Shown here: one piece after another, positions 5,765-11,785 of the stretch
How the letters are laid out: every line of letters starts with the position of its first letter
How positions within the stretch are numbered: the stretch's first letter is position 1
Assembly (NCBI GenBank): GCA_044222685.1
Contig: JBGAMU010000127.1
Coordinates: forward strand, 1-11,785
Origin: JAEUPI01 sp044222685
Lineage (GTDB): Bacteria; Pseudomonadota; Gammaproteobacteria; Burkholderiales; Burkholderiaceae_C
Direction of reading: 5' to 3'
DNA: 11,785 bases
The notes under the pieces: generated by a model
Told to the model about the DNA's origin: nothing
Seen by the model: the letters and a program-made list of their open reading frames with translations, nothing else
Database searches by the model: none
Translations under genes and position numbers: made by a program

Positions 5765-8047
5765 TCAGCGCGCGAGGCGAAGCGAGTTGGAGATCACCAG
5801 CAGCGAGCTGGTCGCCATGCCCAGACCAGCGGCCCACGGCGGCAGCCAGCCGGCGAGCGCGAGCGGCACGCACACCGCGTTGTAGAGGGCGGCCCACCAC
5901 AGGTTCTGCCGCACGATGGACATCGTGCGCCGGGCGAGCGCGCGCGCGAACACCAGTTCACCGAGCTGGTCGCGCAGGATCACCGCATCGGCCTGCTGGC
6001 GCGCCAGTGCGGCGCCCTGCCCCATCGCCATCGACACGTCGGCGCGTGCCAGCACCGGTGCGTCGTTGACGCCGTCGCCGACCATCCACACGCGTTGCCC
6101 GGCGCGCTGCGCATCGGCCACCACCTGCAGCTTGCGCGCGGGCGTCGCGGGTGCGATCACCGCGTCGACACCGAGCTCCTTGCCGATGGCCGCGGCGCGC
6201 GCCTGGCGATCGCCCGACAGCAGCGTGACGCTGAGGCCCGAGGCGCGCAGCGCGGCGACGGCGCTGATCGCGTCTTCACGCAGCTTCTCGTCGAAGTCGA
6301 AGCGCAGCGTGGCGCCGGAGGGCGTGCCGAACCACAGCGACGCGGCGGCCGATGACTCGTCGGGCGGCGCGGCGACGTGCCGCGCCGAACCCAGGCGCCA
6401 CAGCGTGCCGTCCGGCGCACGTGCCTCGAGGCCAGCGCCCGCCACCTCGCGTACCTCGTGCCAGTGCACCTCGCCCGGCTCGTGGTCACCGGGTGGGTGG
6501 GCCTGAGCGAGCGCGCGCGCCAGCGGATGCGCCGACCAGCGCGCCAGGCTCGCGGCCATGGCCTGCAGCAGGTCGATCTCGAGCGGCTGAGAAGGCCCGC
6601 CATCGACGCGCTGCACCGCGCGCAGGCCGAGCGTGTCTTCGGTGACGGTACCGGTCTTGTCGAGGTACACCGCATCCACCGACGCGAGCGCCTCGAGTGC
6701 ATCGATGCGCCGCAACAACACGCCGCGCCGCGCCAGCGCGCCGGCTGCCGCCAGCAGCGCCGACGGCACCGCGAGCGTCAACGCGCAGGGACAGGTGACG
6801 ATCAGCACCGCGACAGCGACCCACAACGCGCGCGCGGGATCGAAGATGCTCCATACCGCGGCAGCGCCGGCCGCCAGCAGCAGCACGACCCACAGGAACG
6901 GGGCGGCCCAGCGATCGGCCTCGCGGGCCAGCGCGGGGCGCTGGGTGGCGGCCTCGCGCATCAACGCCATCACCGCATGCAGGGTGGTCGCGTCGCCGGC
7001 ACGCTCGACGCGCATCTTCACCGGCGCCATCACGTTGATGCTGCCGGCCACGACGCGCTCGCCCGCAGACTTGTCCACCGGACGCGGCTCGCCGGTGAGC
7101 AGCGATTCGTCGGCGGCCGTGCTGCCCTCGAACAACTGGCCGTCCGCGGGAAAGGCTTGCCCGAGCGGCACGAGTACCCGATCGTCGCGCTGCAGCTGCG
7201 CCGCGGGAAACGGCCGCGCCACGCCGTCGTCGTCGATGCGCAGCGCAGTACGCGGCACCGATTCGAGCGCGGACTCGAGCTGCTCGGCGGCGCGAGGGCG
7301 GGCACGCACCTCGAGGTAGCGCGCACCGAGCAGGAAACTGACGAACATCGTCAGCGAGTCGAAGTACACCTCGCTGCCGAACCAGCCGCCGGGGTGAAAC
7401 GTGGCGGCGCTGCTGGCGACGAACGTGACGACGATGCCCAGCGCCACCGGCACGTCCATGCCGAGCCGCCGCTGGCGCAGGCTGCGCCAGGCGCCGACGA
7501 GGAACGGTGCGGCCGACAAGCCGATCACCGGCAGCGACATTACCCAGCTGCCCCAGTTGAGCAGCTGCCGCAGGTCGGGCGCGATCTCGTCGCCGCTGAC
7601 CAGGTAGCTCGGCGTCGCCAGCATCATCACCTGCATGGCGCAGAACGCGGCGACGAACCAGCGCCACAGGGCCGTGCGGTGCTCGCGCCGACGCAGGTCG
7701 CGCTCGCTGGCAGCGCCTTCGGGCACCGCGTCGTAGCCGGCCGCACGCACCGCGTCGATCAGCTGGCCGATCGTCAGCCGATCAGGCCGCCAGCGCACGG
7801 TGGCGCGCTCGGCGGCGCCGCTCACGTCGGCCAGCTCCACGCCGGGCAGGCGGCGCAGCGCGGCCTCGATCAGCCCGGCGCAGGCGGCACAGTGCATGCC
7901 GGATACGCGCAACCCCGTTTCGGCGAGCCGGGTGCCGTCGGTCTGCGGCAGCCAGCGCGTGGCGCCCGGCCGACCGGGCGCGTCAGCCGCGTCACCCGCC
8001 GCGCCGTTGGAGGCGGGTTCGAGTGGGGTGCTGGCAGAAGGTGTCAT
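5765..8047 (-). CDS. ccoI: CcoI (FixI), P1B-type copper-exporting ATPase for cbb3 oxidase
   Basis: CcoI moves Cu(I) out of the cytoplasm across the inner membrane at low turnover to supply the CuB site of CcoN. The 760-residue protein has a Pro/Ala-rich N-terminal stretch (1-40) and one heavy-metal-binding domain with GMHCAAC at 50-56. Paired membrane helices between about 128 and 245 follow, then the actuator TGE at 318-320, the transmembrane metal site CPC at 419-421, the phosphorylation loop DKTGT at 463-467 (D463), the nucleotide-binding HP at 507-508 and GDGVND at 657-662. The last two helices lie at about 708-757. The start ATG at 8045-8047 has no strong Shine-Dalgarno; no other ATG occurs before residue 51. 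It is followed by ccoS after 15 nt. Position beside ccoS and ccoN favours CcoI over the detoxifying CopA. No clear promoter for it was found in the 73 bp shared with the divergent DUF192 gene. Confidence 0.96.
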   Translation of the reverse strand: MTPSASTPLEPASNGAAGDAADAPGRPGATRWLPQTDGTRLAETGLRVSGMHCAACAGLIEAALRRLPGVELADVSGAAERATVRWRPDRLTIGQLIDAVRAAGYDAVPEGAASERDLRRREHRTALWRWFVAAFCAMQVMMLATPSYLVSGDEIAPDLRQLLNWGSWVMSLPVIGLSAAPFLVGAWRSLRQRRLGMDVPVALGIVVTFVASSAATFHPGGWFGSEVYFDSLTMFVSFLLGARYLEVRARPRAAEQLESALESVPRTALRIDDDGVARPFPAAQLQRDDRVLVPLGQAFPADGQLFEGSTAADESLLTGEPRPVDKSAGERVVAGSINVMAPVKMRVERAGDATTLHAVMALMREAATQRPALAREADRWAAPFLWVVLLLAAGAAAVWSIFDPARALWVAVAVLIVTCPCALTLAVPSALLAAAGALARRGVLLRRIDALEALASVDAVYLDKTGTVTEDTLGLRAVQRVDGGPSQPLEIDLLQAMAASLARWSAHPLARALAQAHPPGDHEPGEVHWHEVREVAGAGLEARAPDGTLWRLGSARHVAAPPDESSAAASLWFGTPSGATLRFDFDEKLREDAISAVAALRASGLSVTLLSGDRQARAAAIGKELGVDAVIAPATPARKLQVVADAQRAGQRVWMVGDGVNDAPVLARADVSMAMGQGAALARQQADAVILRDQLGELVFARALARRTMSIVRQNLWWAALYNAVCVPLALAGWLPPWAAGLGMATSSLLVISNSLRLAR

Positions 8048-8089
8048 GGCGATGCCGTTGCGGTGCGCCGGACCGATGCTGCCGCGCTC

Positions 8090-8095
8090 GATAAT
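8090..8095 (+). promoter_or_regulatory. Probable -10 element of the DUF192 gene
   Basis: GATAAT matches TATAAT at five of six bases and would give a transcript start near 8102, about 19 nt before the chosen ATG. No convincing -35 was seen at 16-18 bp upstream. It lies in the only gap between the divergent ccoI and DUF192 genes. Confidence 0.55.
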
Positions 8096-8120
8096 GTGGG
8101 CCCTTTACCCGGGTGGTCGC

Positions 8121-8639
8121 ATGACGCAGATCAATTTGAAGGTGGCCGGACCGGCGCCGCCGCTCCAAGCGGCCGCCCTGCGGCGATGCGCCGCATCGTG
8201 GCTGCTGGGCGCGGTGCTGTGGCTGTGTGCCGGCGCCACGCCGGCCAGCGCGCAGGGCGATCAGCCGCAGAGCCTGCCGATGACGACGCTCACCGCCGGC
8301 ATGCACAAGATCCAGGCCCAGTTGGCCGTGTCGCCCCAGCAGCGGCAGACCGGCCTGATGTTCCGCCGCGAGATGCCGACCCAGGAAGGCATGCTGTTCG
8401 TCTTCGAGCAGGCCTCGTCGCAATGCTTCTGGATGCGCAACACGCTGATCCCGCTGTCGATCGCGTTCCTCGCCGAGGACGGCACGGTCGTCAACATCGA
8501 GGACATGTCGCCGCAGAGCGACGATTCGCACTGCTCGGCCAAGCCGGTGCGCTTTGCCCTCGAGATGAACCGGGGCTGGTTCGCCAAGCGTGGCGTCAAG
8601 CCGGGCATGCGCATCGGCGGCGCACCGTTCAAGCCCTGA
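8121..8639 (+). CDS. Exported DUF192 family protein
   Basis: This 172-residue protein has an N-terminal export signal: a basic RRC at 21-23, a hydrophobic stretch at about 25-40, and a likely signal-peptidase site after ASA (residues 42-44). The DUF192 domain follows, with QLAVSPQQRQTGLMFR (67-82), EGMLFVF (89-95), the hallmark CFWMRNTLIPLSIAFL (102-117), DGTVVNIEDM (120-129) and GVKPG (158-162). The family is a small beta-rich domain of unknown biochemical function, so no reaction is claimed. I chose the ATG at 8121-8123 because a GGTGG lies just upstream and the -10 at 8090-8095 overlaps the alternative ATG at 8094-8096. It diverges from ccoI and converges on sodB. Cysteines at 102 and 137 could pair in the periplasm, but that is inference. 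Confidence 0.9.
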   Translation: MTQINLKVAGPAPPLQAAALRRCAASWLLGAVLWLCAGATPASAQGDQPQSLPMTTLTAGMHKIQAQLAVSPQQRQTGLMFRREMPTQEGMLFVFEQASSQCFWMRNTLIPLSIAFLAEDGTVVNIEDMSPQSDDSHCSAKPVRFALEMNRGWFAKRGVKPGMRIGGAPFKP

Positions 8640-8640
8640 G

Positions 8641-8656
8641 GCCTCGAGATCGAGGC
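8641..8656 (+). terminator. Short hairpin just after the DUF192 stop
   Basis: GCCTCGAGATCGAGGC is a compact inverted repeat (6-bp stem, 4-nt loop, or 7 plus 2) directly after the stop codon at 8637-8639. No T-run follows on the plus strand, so it is a weak terminator candidate or an mRNA 3'-end stabiliser rather than a proven intrinsic terminator. Confidence 0.35.
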
Positions 8657-8672
8657 AACGGCTGCGGCCATG

Positions 8673-8695
8673 AAAAAGGCCGGCTGCGGCCGGCC
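8673..8695 (-). terminator. Intrinsic terminator of sodB
   Basis: On the minus strand there is a 7-bp GC stem, GGCCGGC / GCCGGCC (8689-8695 and 8678-8684) with a 4-nt loop, followed at once by five T residues (8673-8677). It lies 29 nt after the sodB stop codon. The layout is a textbook Rho-independent terminator for sodB. It faces the convergent DUF192 gene. Confidence 0.85.
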
Positions 8696-8723
8696 CTGGT
8701 GCGCAGATCGAGTCGCCGCGGCG

Positions 8724-9305
8724 TCAGCCGAAGTTGGCCTCGGCAAAACTCCAGTTCGCCAGCGACGTGAGGAAGGTCTCGACGAACTTGGGACGCGCGT
8801 TGCGATAGTCGATGTAGTACGCGTGCTCCCACACGTCGATCGTCAGCAGCGCCTTGTCGGCGGTGGTCAATGGCGTGGCGGCATTGCTGGTGTTGACGAT
8901 GTCCACCGTGCCGTCGGGCTTCTTGACCAGCCAGGTCCAGCCCGAGCCGAAGTTGCCCACCGCGCTCTTGGTGAACGCTTCCTTGAAGGCCGCCACACTG
9001 CCCCACTTGGCGTTGATGGCCGCCAGCAGCGCGCCGCCGGGCTGGCCGCCGCCGCCCGGCTTCATGCTGTTCCAGAAGAACGTGTGGTTCCACACCTGCG
9101 CCGCATTGTTGAAGATGGGACCTTGCGAGTTGCGCACCACCTCCTCGAGCGGCTTGCCTTCGCTGGGCGTGCCGGCCACCAGGTTGTTCAGGTTGGTCAC
9201 GTAGGCCTGATGGTGCTTGCCGTAGTGGAACTCGAAGGTCTCCTTCGAGATGTGCGGCGCCAGGGCATCCTGGGCATAAGGCAACGGCGGCAGGGCGAAT
9301 GGCAT
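8724..9305 (-). CDS. sodB: SodB, iron-type superoxide dismutase
   Basis: SodB converts superoxide to O2 and H2O2 in the cytoplasm. The 193-residue protein has the normal length and the Fe/Mn-SOD fold motifs. Metal ligands are H27 (FHYGKHHQAYV region), H74 (NNAAQVWNHTFFWNS), and D157 and H161 (DVWEHAYYIDYRN). Q70, in the NNAAQ motif of the N-terminal half, is the residue that marks iron-type enzymes; manganese enzymes usually carry the equivalent glutamine later in the chain. The start ATG at 9303-9305 gives MPFALPPLPY and has AAAGG upstream. The gene is single, with its own -10 (9372-9377) and terminator (8673-8695). It overlaps nothing, and lies downstream of xseA on the same strand. Confidence 0.97.
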   Translation of the reverse strand: MPFALPPLPYAQDALAPHISKETFEFHYGKHHQAYVTNLNNLVAGTPSEGKPLEEVVRNSQGPIFNNAAQVWNHTFFWNSMKPGGGGQPGGALLAAINAKWGSVAAFKEAFTKSAVGNFGSGWTWLVKKPDGTVDIVNTSNAATPLTTADKALLTIDVWEHAYYIDYRNARPKFVETFLTSLANWSFAEANFG

Positions 9306-9330
9306 CGGTGCGACCTTTCTTGGGTGTTCA

Positions 9331-9347
9331 GCGCCCGCGATGGGCGC
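9331..9347 (-). other. Hairpin in the sodB 5' leader
   Basis: GCGCCC (9331-9336) and GGGCGC (9342-9347) pair around a 5-nt loop, between the predicted sodB transcript start (about 9365) and the ATG. It does not cover the AAAGG ribosome-binding region. It may stabilise the mRNA or affect initiation; no known riboswitch pattern was recognised. Confidence 0.4.
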
Positions 9348-9371
9348 GATCTGGGGTTTGCGTAGGCGCAG

Positions 9372-9377
9372 ATTGTA
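9372..9377 (-). promoter_or_regulatory. Probable -10 element of sodB
   Basis: TACAAT on the minus strand matches TATAAT at five of six bases, giving a start near 9365 and a leader of about 60 nt. No good -35 was found at normal spacing. It lies between the xseA stop and sodB, so sodB need not depend on xseA transcription. Confidence 0.55.
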
Positions 9378-9404
9378 GGCAGCGGCCGCGCCGGACGCGC
9401 TGCC
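9378..9404 (-). repeat. Inverted repeat just after the xseA stop
   Basis: GGCAGCG (9378-9384) and CGCTGCC (9398-9404) form a 7-bp stem over a 13-nt GC-rich middle, starting 1 nt after the xseA stop codon (9406-9408). No T-run follows, and the stem touches the sodB -10. It may be a weak terminator or an mRNA 3'-end structure for xseA, or an operator for sodB; the sequence alone cannot decide. Confidence 0.35.
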
Positions 9405-9405
9405 C

Positions 9406-10710
9406 TCATTCGGCCAAGGGTTGTCGCCTCACGCTGCGCACGTCGGCACTGGCCTCGCCGTCGGCCCACACCGCGTGGATCGTGTGCCCCGGCCGCAGCG
9501 CATCCACGCTGGTGATGACCTGGCCCTGCGCGTCGCGGACCCAGGCGAAGCCGCGCTGCAGCGTGCGGCGTGGATCCAGCGCCTGCAGCCGGTCGGCCGT
9601 CCGCGACACCTGGTCGCGTTGCACCTGCCAGGCGGCGTGCAGGCCGGCGTGCAGGCGCCGGCCTTGCGTGGCCAGCAGCTGCGATTGCAGCCGCGCCGAT
9701 TGCCGCAGCGCTTGCAGCGCACGCTCGTGCAGATGCACGAGTCGCTGCTGCTGTTGCCGCATGCGCGCGGCCGGCGCGCCGAGTCGCGCGGTCGCGAGGT
9801 CGAGCCGCTGGGCCTGGCGATGCAGGTGGCGCTCGCCGGCGCGGCCGATGGCGCGCGACAGGTCGGCGAGACGCTGCCATTCGTCGTCGCGGCGCGGTGC
9901 GGCCAGCTCGGCCGCGGCGGTGGGCGTGGGCGCGCGCAGATCGGCCGCCAGATCGGCCAGCGTGATGTCGGTTTCGTGGCCGACGCCGCACACCACCGGC
10001 AGCGGGCATGCCACGATCGCGCGCACGACGGCTTCGTCGTTGAAGGCCCACAGGTCCTCGATCGAACCGCCGCCACGGCAGACGATCAGCGTGTCGACCT
10101 CGGCGCGTCGGCCGGCCAGGCCGATCGCCTGCACCAGCTGCGCCGGCGCATCGGCACCCTGCACCGCGCTCGGATAGACGATCACCTGCACCTGCGGTGC
10201 GCGGCGCGCCAGCGCCGTCAGCACGTCCTGCAAGGCCGCGGCGCCGAGCGACGAGACGACCCCGATGGCACGCGGAAATGCCGGCAGCGCCCGCTTGCGC
10301 GCGACGTCGAACAACCCGGCCGCCTCGAGCCGTGCCTTCTGCCGCAGGAACAATTCATACAGCGACCCGGCACCCTGCGGCAGCATGGCCTCAACCACGC
10401 ACTGCAGTTCGCCGCGCGCCTCGTAGACCGATATGCGCCCACGCACCTCGACCTGCTGGCCGTCACGCGGGTTGAAGTCCAGCAGCGAGGCCGCGCGCCG
10501 GAACATCGCGCAGCGCAGCAAGGCCGGCGCGCCGTCGCTGTCCTTCAGACTGAAGTAGCAGTGACCGCTGGCCGCGCGCATGAAGTTGGTGATCTCGCCG
10601 CGCACCGCCACCGCACCCAGCCGCGCCTGCAAGGCATCGCTGGCCGCCAGCAGCAGCGCGGCCACGCCGAGCGCACGCGGCGCCAGCACGGCTGGTGTCG
10701 CGTCAGCCAC
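9406..10710 (-). CDS. xseA: XseA, exodeoxyribonuclease VII large subunit
   Basis: XseA is the catalytic subunit of exonuclease VII, which with several XseB copies degrades single-stranded DNA into short oligonucleotides. The 434-residue protein has the N-terminal OB-fold (about 15-110) with VRGEITNFMRAASGHCYFSLKD at 36-57. The catalytic region contains PRAIGVVSSLGAAALQDVL (146-164), CRGGGSIEDLWAFNDE (211-226) and CGVGHETDITLADLAADLRAPTPTAAAE (241-268). A long arginine/glutamine-rich coiled-coil region (about 275-380) and a C-terminal segment with RGFAWVRDAQGQVITS follow. The start codon is GTG at 10708-10710; an in-frame stop nine codons upstream leaves no alternative. The Shine-Dalgarno is weak. 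xseB is not adjacent. Downstream lies sodB on the same strand, with its own promoter. Confidence 0.96.
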   Translation of the reverse strand: MADATPAVLAPRALGVAALLLAASDALQARLGAVAVRGEITNFMRAASGHCYFSLKDSDGAPALLRCAMFRRAASLLDFNPRDGQQVEVRGRISVYEARGELQCVVEAMLPQGAGSLYELFLRQKARLEAAGLFDVARKRALPAFPRAIGVVSSLGAAALQDVLTALARRAPQVQVIVYPSAVQGADAPAQLVQAIGLAGRRAEVDTLIVCRGGGSIEDLWAFNDEAVVRAIVACPLPVVCGVGHETDITLADLAADLRAPTPTAAAELAAPRRDDEWQRLADLSRAIGRAGERHLHRQAQRLDLATARLGAPAARMRQQQQRLVHLHERALQALRQSARLQSQLLATQGRRLHAGLHAAWQVQRDQVSRTADRLQALDPRRTLQRGFAWVRDAQGQVITSVDALRPGHTIHAVWADGEASADVRSVRRQPLAE

Positions 10711-10798
10711 CGGGACACCGCACGCACGGGCTGCTCAAAACGCGGGCAATCCAGCGCAGAGCACGCAAATACGCGCCTCGCGCAGCGCCGCATGGGGC

Positions 10799-10819
10799 TT
10801 GCCCACAAGCTTTTCCACA
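10799..10819 (+). promoter_or_regulatory. Pair of DnaA-box-like nonamers
   Basis: TTTTCCACA (10811-10819) is one base from the DnaA box TTATCCACA. TTGCCCACA (10799-10807), 12 bp before it in the same orientation, differs at two bases. There are only two, no AT-rich unwinding stretch is present, and no replication gene is near, so this is not an origin. At most it is a DnaA regulatory site; chance is quite possible. Confidence 0.3.
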
Positions 10820-10904
10820 GGAGCGGTGGATTGTTGGGTCCATTCGTGAACTCGCTGGCATCGCGTGGCGTTGCATGCACGCCAAGGCGCCACGACTGGA
10901 TACG

Positions 10905-10916
10905 GAAGGCGCCTTC
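10905..10916. promoter_or_regulatory. 12-bp perfect palindrome in the exbB promoter
   Basis: GAAGGCGCCTTC is a perfect palindrome ending 8 bp before the exbB -10, so it covers the -35 area where no -35 match is visible. That position fits an operator or activator site, but the sequence matches no regulator motif that I recognise; it is not a Fur box. Confidence 0.35.
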
Positions 10917-10924
10917 GGCTCGGC

Positions 10925-10930
10925 CATAAT
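10925..10930 (+). promoter_or_regulatory. Probable -10 element of exbB
   Basis: CATAAT matches TATAAT at five of six bases; a transcript would start near 10937, about 52 nt before the TTG start of exbB. The absence of a -35 suggests activation or a non-standard promoter. Confidence 0.55.
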
Positions 10931-10988
10931 CGCGCGTCGCCGCGGCGCACCGCCGCCATTCGCCCGCATCGCACTCCACGGAACGCCC

Positions 10989-11639
10989 TTGTTCTCGATC
11001 ATACAAGCCGCTGGCTGGCCGATCTGGCCGTTGATTCTGTGTTCGGTGGTGGCGCTGGCGCTCGTGATCGAGCGCTTCGTCAGCCTGCGCATCCCGCGCA
11101 TCGCACCGCCGAAATTGCTCGACGAGGTGCTGTCGGTCACCCGACAAAGCCTGCCCACACCCGACGTCGTCACCAAGCTGGCAGGCAACTCCGAGCTCGG
11201 CTCGGTGCTGGCGGCCGGGCTGCGTGCGGTAATGGGCGAGCCGCGCATCCTGGAGCCGGCGTTGCGCCAGGCGTTCGAGGTGGCCGGTCGCGGCGCCGTG
11301 CACCGACTGGAGCGCTACCTCAATACGCTGGGCACCATCGCATCGGCGGCGCCGCTGCTCGGGTTGCTCGGCACCGTGATCGGCATGATCGAGATCTTCG
11401 GCTCGCAGGCGCCCGGCACGAGCGGCGCCAACCCGGCGCAGCTGGCCCATGGCATCTCGGTGGCGCTGTACAACACGGCGTTCGGCCTCATCATCGCGAT
11501 CCCGGCGCTGATGTTCTACCGCTACTTCCGCCGCCGCGTCGATGAATACGCGCTGACCATGGAACAGGCCGCCGAACGGCTGGTGCCGCATCTGATGCGC
11601 TTCGCGGTGCGCGGCGCACCGCCGGCCGCGGCCGCCTGA
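10989..11639 (+). CDS. exbB: ExbB/TolQ/MotA-type proton channel protein
   Basis: This family forms the pentameric inner-membrane channel that, with ExbD, uses the proton gradient to energise an outer-membrane or envelope process through a TonB-like partner. The 216-residue protein has three membrane helices (about 12-30, 113-135 and 157-178), a cytoplasmic loop between the first two, and the family blocks LNTLGTIASAAPLLGLLGTVIGMIEIF (111-137) and GISVALYNTAFGLIIAIPALMFYRYF (155-180). I chose the TTG at 10989-10991, which yields the usual short N-terminus FSIIQAAGWPIWPL and has a GGA-containing Shine-Dalgarno about 6 nt upstream. The nearest in-frame ATG (10875) lies upstream of the predicted -10 and would add 38 unlikely residues. 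exbD follows after 13 nt. No tonB is visible, so whether it serves iron uptake or another envelope task cannot be told here. Confidence 0.92.
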   Translation: MFSIIQAAGWPIWPLILCSVVALALVIERFVSLRIPRIAPPKLLDEVLSVTRQSLPTPDVVTKLAGNSELGSVLAAGLRAVMGEPRILEPALRQAFEVAGRGAVHRLERYLNTLGTIASAAPLLGLLGTVIGMIEIFGSQAPGTSGANPAQLAHGISVALYNTAFGLIIAIPALMFYRYFRRRVDEYALTMEQAAERLVPHLMRFAVRGAPPAAAA

Positions 11640-11652
11640 GGCGCGCGCGTCC

Positions 11653-11785
11653 ATGCGTTTTCGTCGCCGTCGTTCCGAGGAACCGGAGATCAACCTGATC
11701 CCGTTCATCGACGTGCTGCTGGTGGTGCTGATCTTTCTGATGTTGTCCACCACCTACTCCAAGTACTCCGAGCTGCAGATCACGC
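11653..11785 (+). CDS. exbD: ExbD/TolR-type protein (N-terminal part, runs off window)
   Basis: Only the first 44 codons are present. A basic cytoplasmic start (MRFRRRRSEE) is followed by the family signature PEINLIPFIDVLLVVLIFLM (11-30). Its single membrane helix (about 16-34) includes D20, the conserved aspartate that carries protons through the ExbB-ExbD channel. STTYSKYSELQIT then begins the periplasmic part. The ATG at 11653-11655 is 13 nt after the exbB stop, with GAGG overlapping that stop as a distant Shine-Dalgarno. Same strand and short gap indicate one operon with exbB. Confidence 0.93.
   Translation, partial: MRFRRRRSEEPEINLIPFIDVLLVVLIFLMLSTTYSKYSELQIT

Larger units (their letters stand above)
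10711..10988. other. 278-bp gene-free region between divergent xseA and exbB
   Basis: No open frame here looks coding; the long frames crossing it are extensions or shadows of exbB and xseA. It holds an exbB -10 (10925-10930), a 12-bp palindrome (10905-10916), a partial inverted repeat CGTGGCG / CGCCACG (10864-10870 and 10888-10894) around TGCATGCA, and two DnaA-box-like nonamers (10799-10807 and 10811-10819). No good promoter for xseA was identified on the minus strand. Confidence 0.7.

Noticed and set aside
8094..8120. Earlier ATG for the DUF192 gene
   Set aside because: It overlaps the -10 hexamer and lacks a Shine-Dalgarno; the ATG at 8121 has one and leads directly into the signal peptide.
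6377..8770. 797-codon open frame on the plus strand
   Set aside because: It is antisense to ccoI and runs on through the DUF192 gene in another frame. Its composition is Arg/His/Gly/Gln-rich without domain motifs, as expected for a high-GC shadow.
10799..10819. Replication origin
   Set aside because: Only two imperfect nonamers, no AT-rich region and no dnaA, dnaN or parAB genes nearby.
9421..10929. 502-codon open frame on the plus strand opposite xseA
   Set aside because: xseA on the other strand has all family motifs; this frame is a Gln/Arg/His-rich shadow.
10875..10988. Longer exbB starting at the upstream ATG
   Set aside because: The added 38 residues contain the predicted -10 DNA and are unlike ExbB N-termini; the TTG start has a Shine-Dalgarno and gives the usual length.
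10545..11753. 402-codon open frame on the minus strand
   Set aside because: Antisense to exbB and exbD, which show clear conserved motifs; not coding.
1..11785. CRISPR array, insertion sequence, prophage or defence system
   Set aside because: No spaced direct repeats, no transposase, integrase or toxin-like genes, and composition is uniform through the window.

Overview
The window is high-GC DNA with the gene content and gene order of a betaproteobacterium, most likely Burkholderiales. The evidence is a compact ccoI-ccoS-ccoNOQP-ccoG-fixH-hemN block beside a DUF192 / sodB / xseA / exbB-exbD block, plus protein signatures typical of that order. This placement is inference from content, not from a database search. 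No mobile element, CRISPR array, tRNA or rRNA was seen.

Left two thirds (positions 1-8047, all on the minus strand, so read right to left). This is the cbb3-type (high-affinity) cytochrome oxidase locus. It begins with ccoI (copper-exporting P-type ATPase) and ccoS (small maturation protein). The structural genes follow: ccoN (catalytic haem-copper subunit), ccoO (mono-haem cytochrome c), ccoQ (58-aa membrane subunit) and ccoP (di-haem cytochrome c). After these come ccoG (Fe-S cupric reductase), a short FixH/CcoH-like protein, a 90-aa two-helix membrane protein of unknown function, and the first 66 codons of hemN (oxygen-independent coproporphyrinogen III dehydrogenase). Together they build a low-oxygen terminal oxidase: CcoI and CcoG deliver copper, CcoS and FixH help maturation, and HemN keeps haem synthesis running without O2. 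Two near-perfect FNR/Anr-type boxes explain how the locus could be switched on at low oxygen. One lies inside the 3' end of ccoS with a well-placed -10 and points at ccoN. The other overlaps the stop codon of the unknown membrane gene and points at hemN.

Right third (8048-11785). A secreted DUF192 protein (plus strand) diverges from ccoI across only 73 bp. It converges on sodB (minus strand, Fe-type superoxide dismutase), which ends in a clear intrinsic terminator. xseA (minus strand, exonuclease VII large subunit, GTG start) lies upstream of sodB. A 278-bp gene-free region then separates xseA from the divergent exbB (TTG start) and exbD (cut by the window end). That gap holds an exbB -10, a 12-bp palindrome and two DnaA-box-like nonamers.

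Most of this is a well-known gene complement. I found no wholly new system. The best candidates for something undescribed are the 90-aa membrane protein between fixH and hemN, the promoter embedded in the ccoS tail, and the very short spacing between the FNR box and the hemN start.
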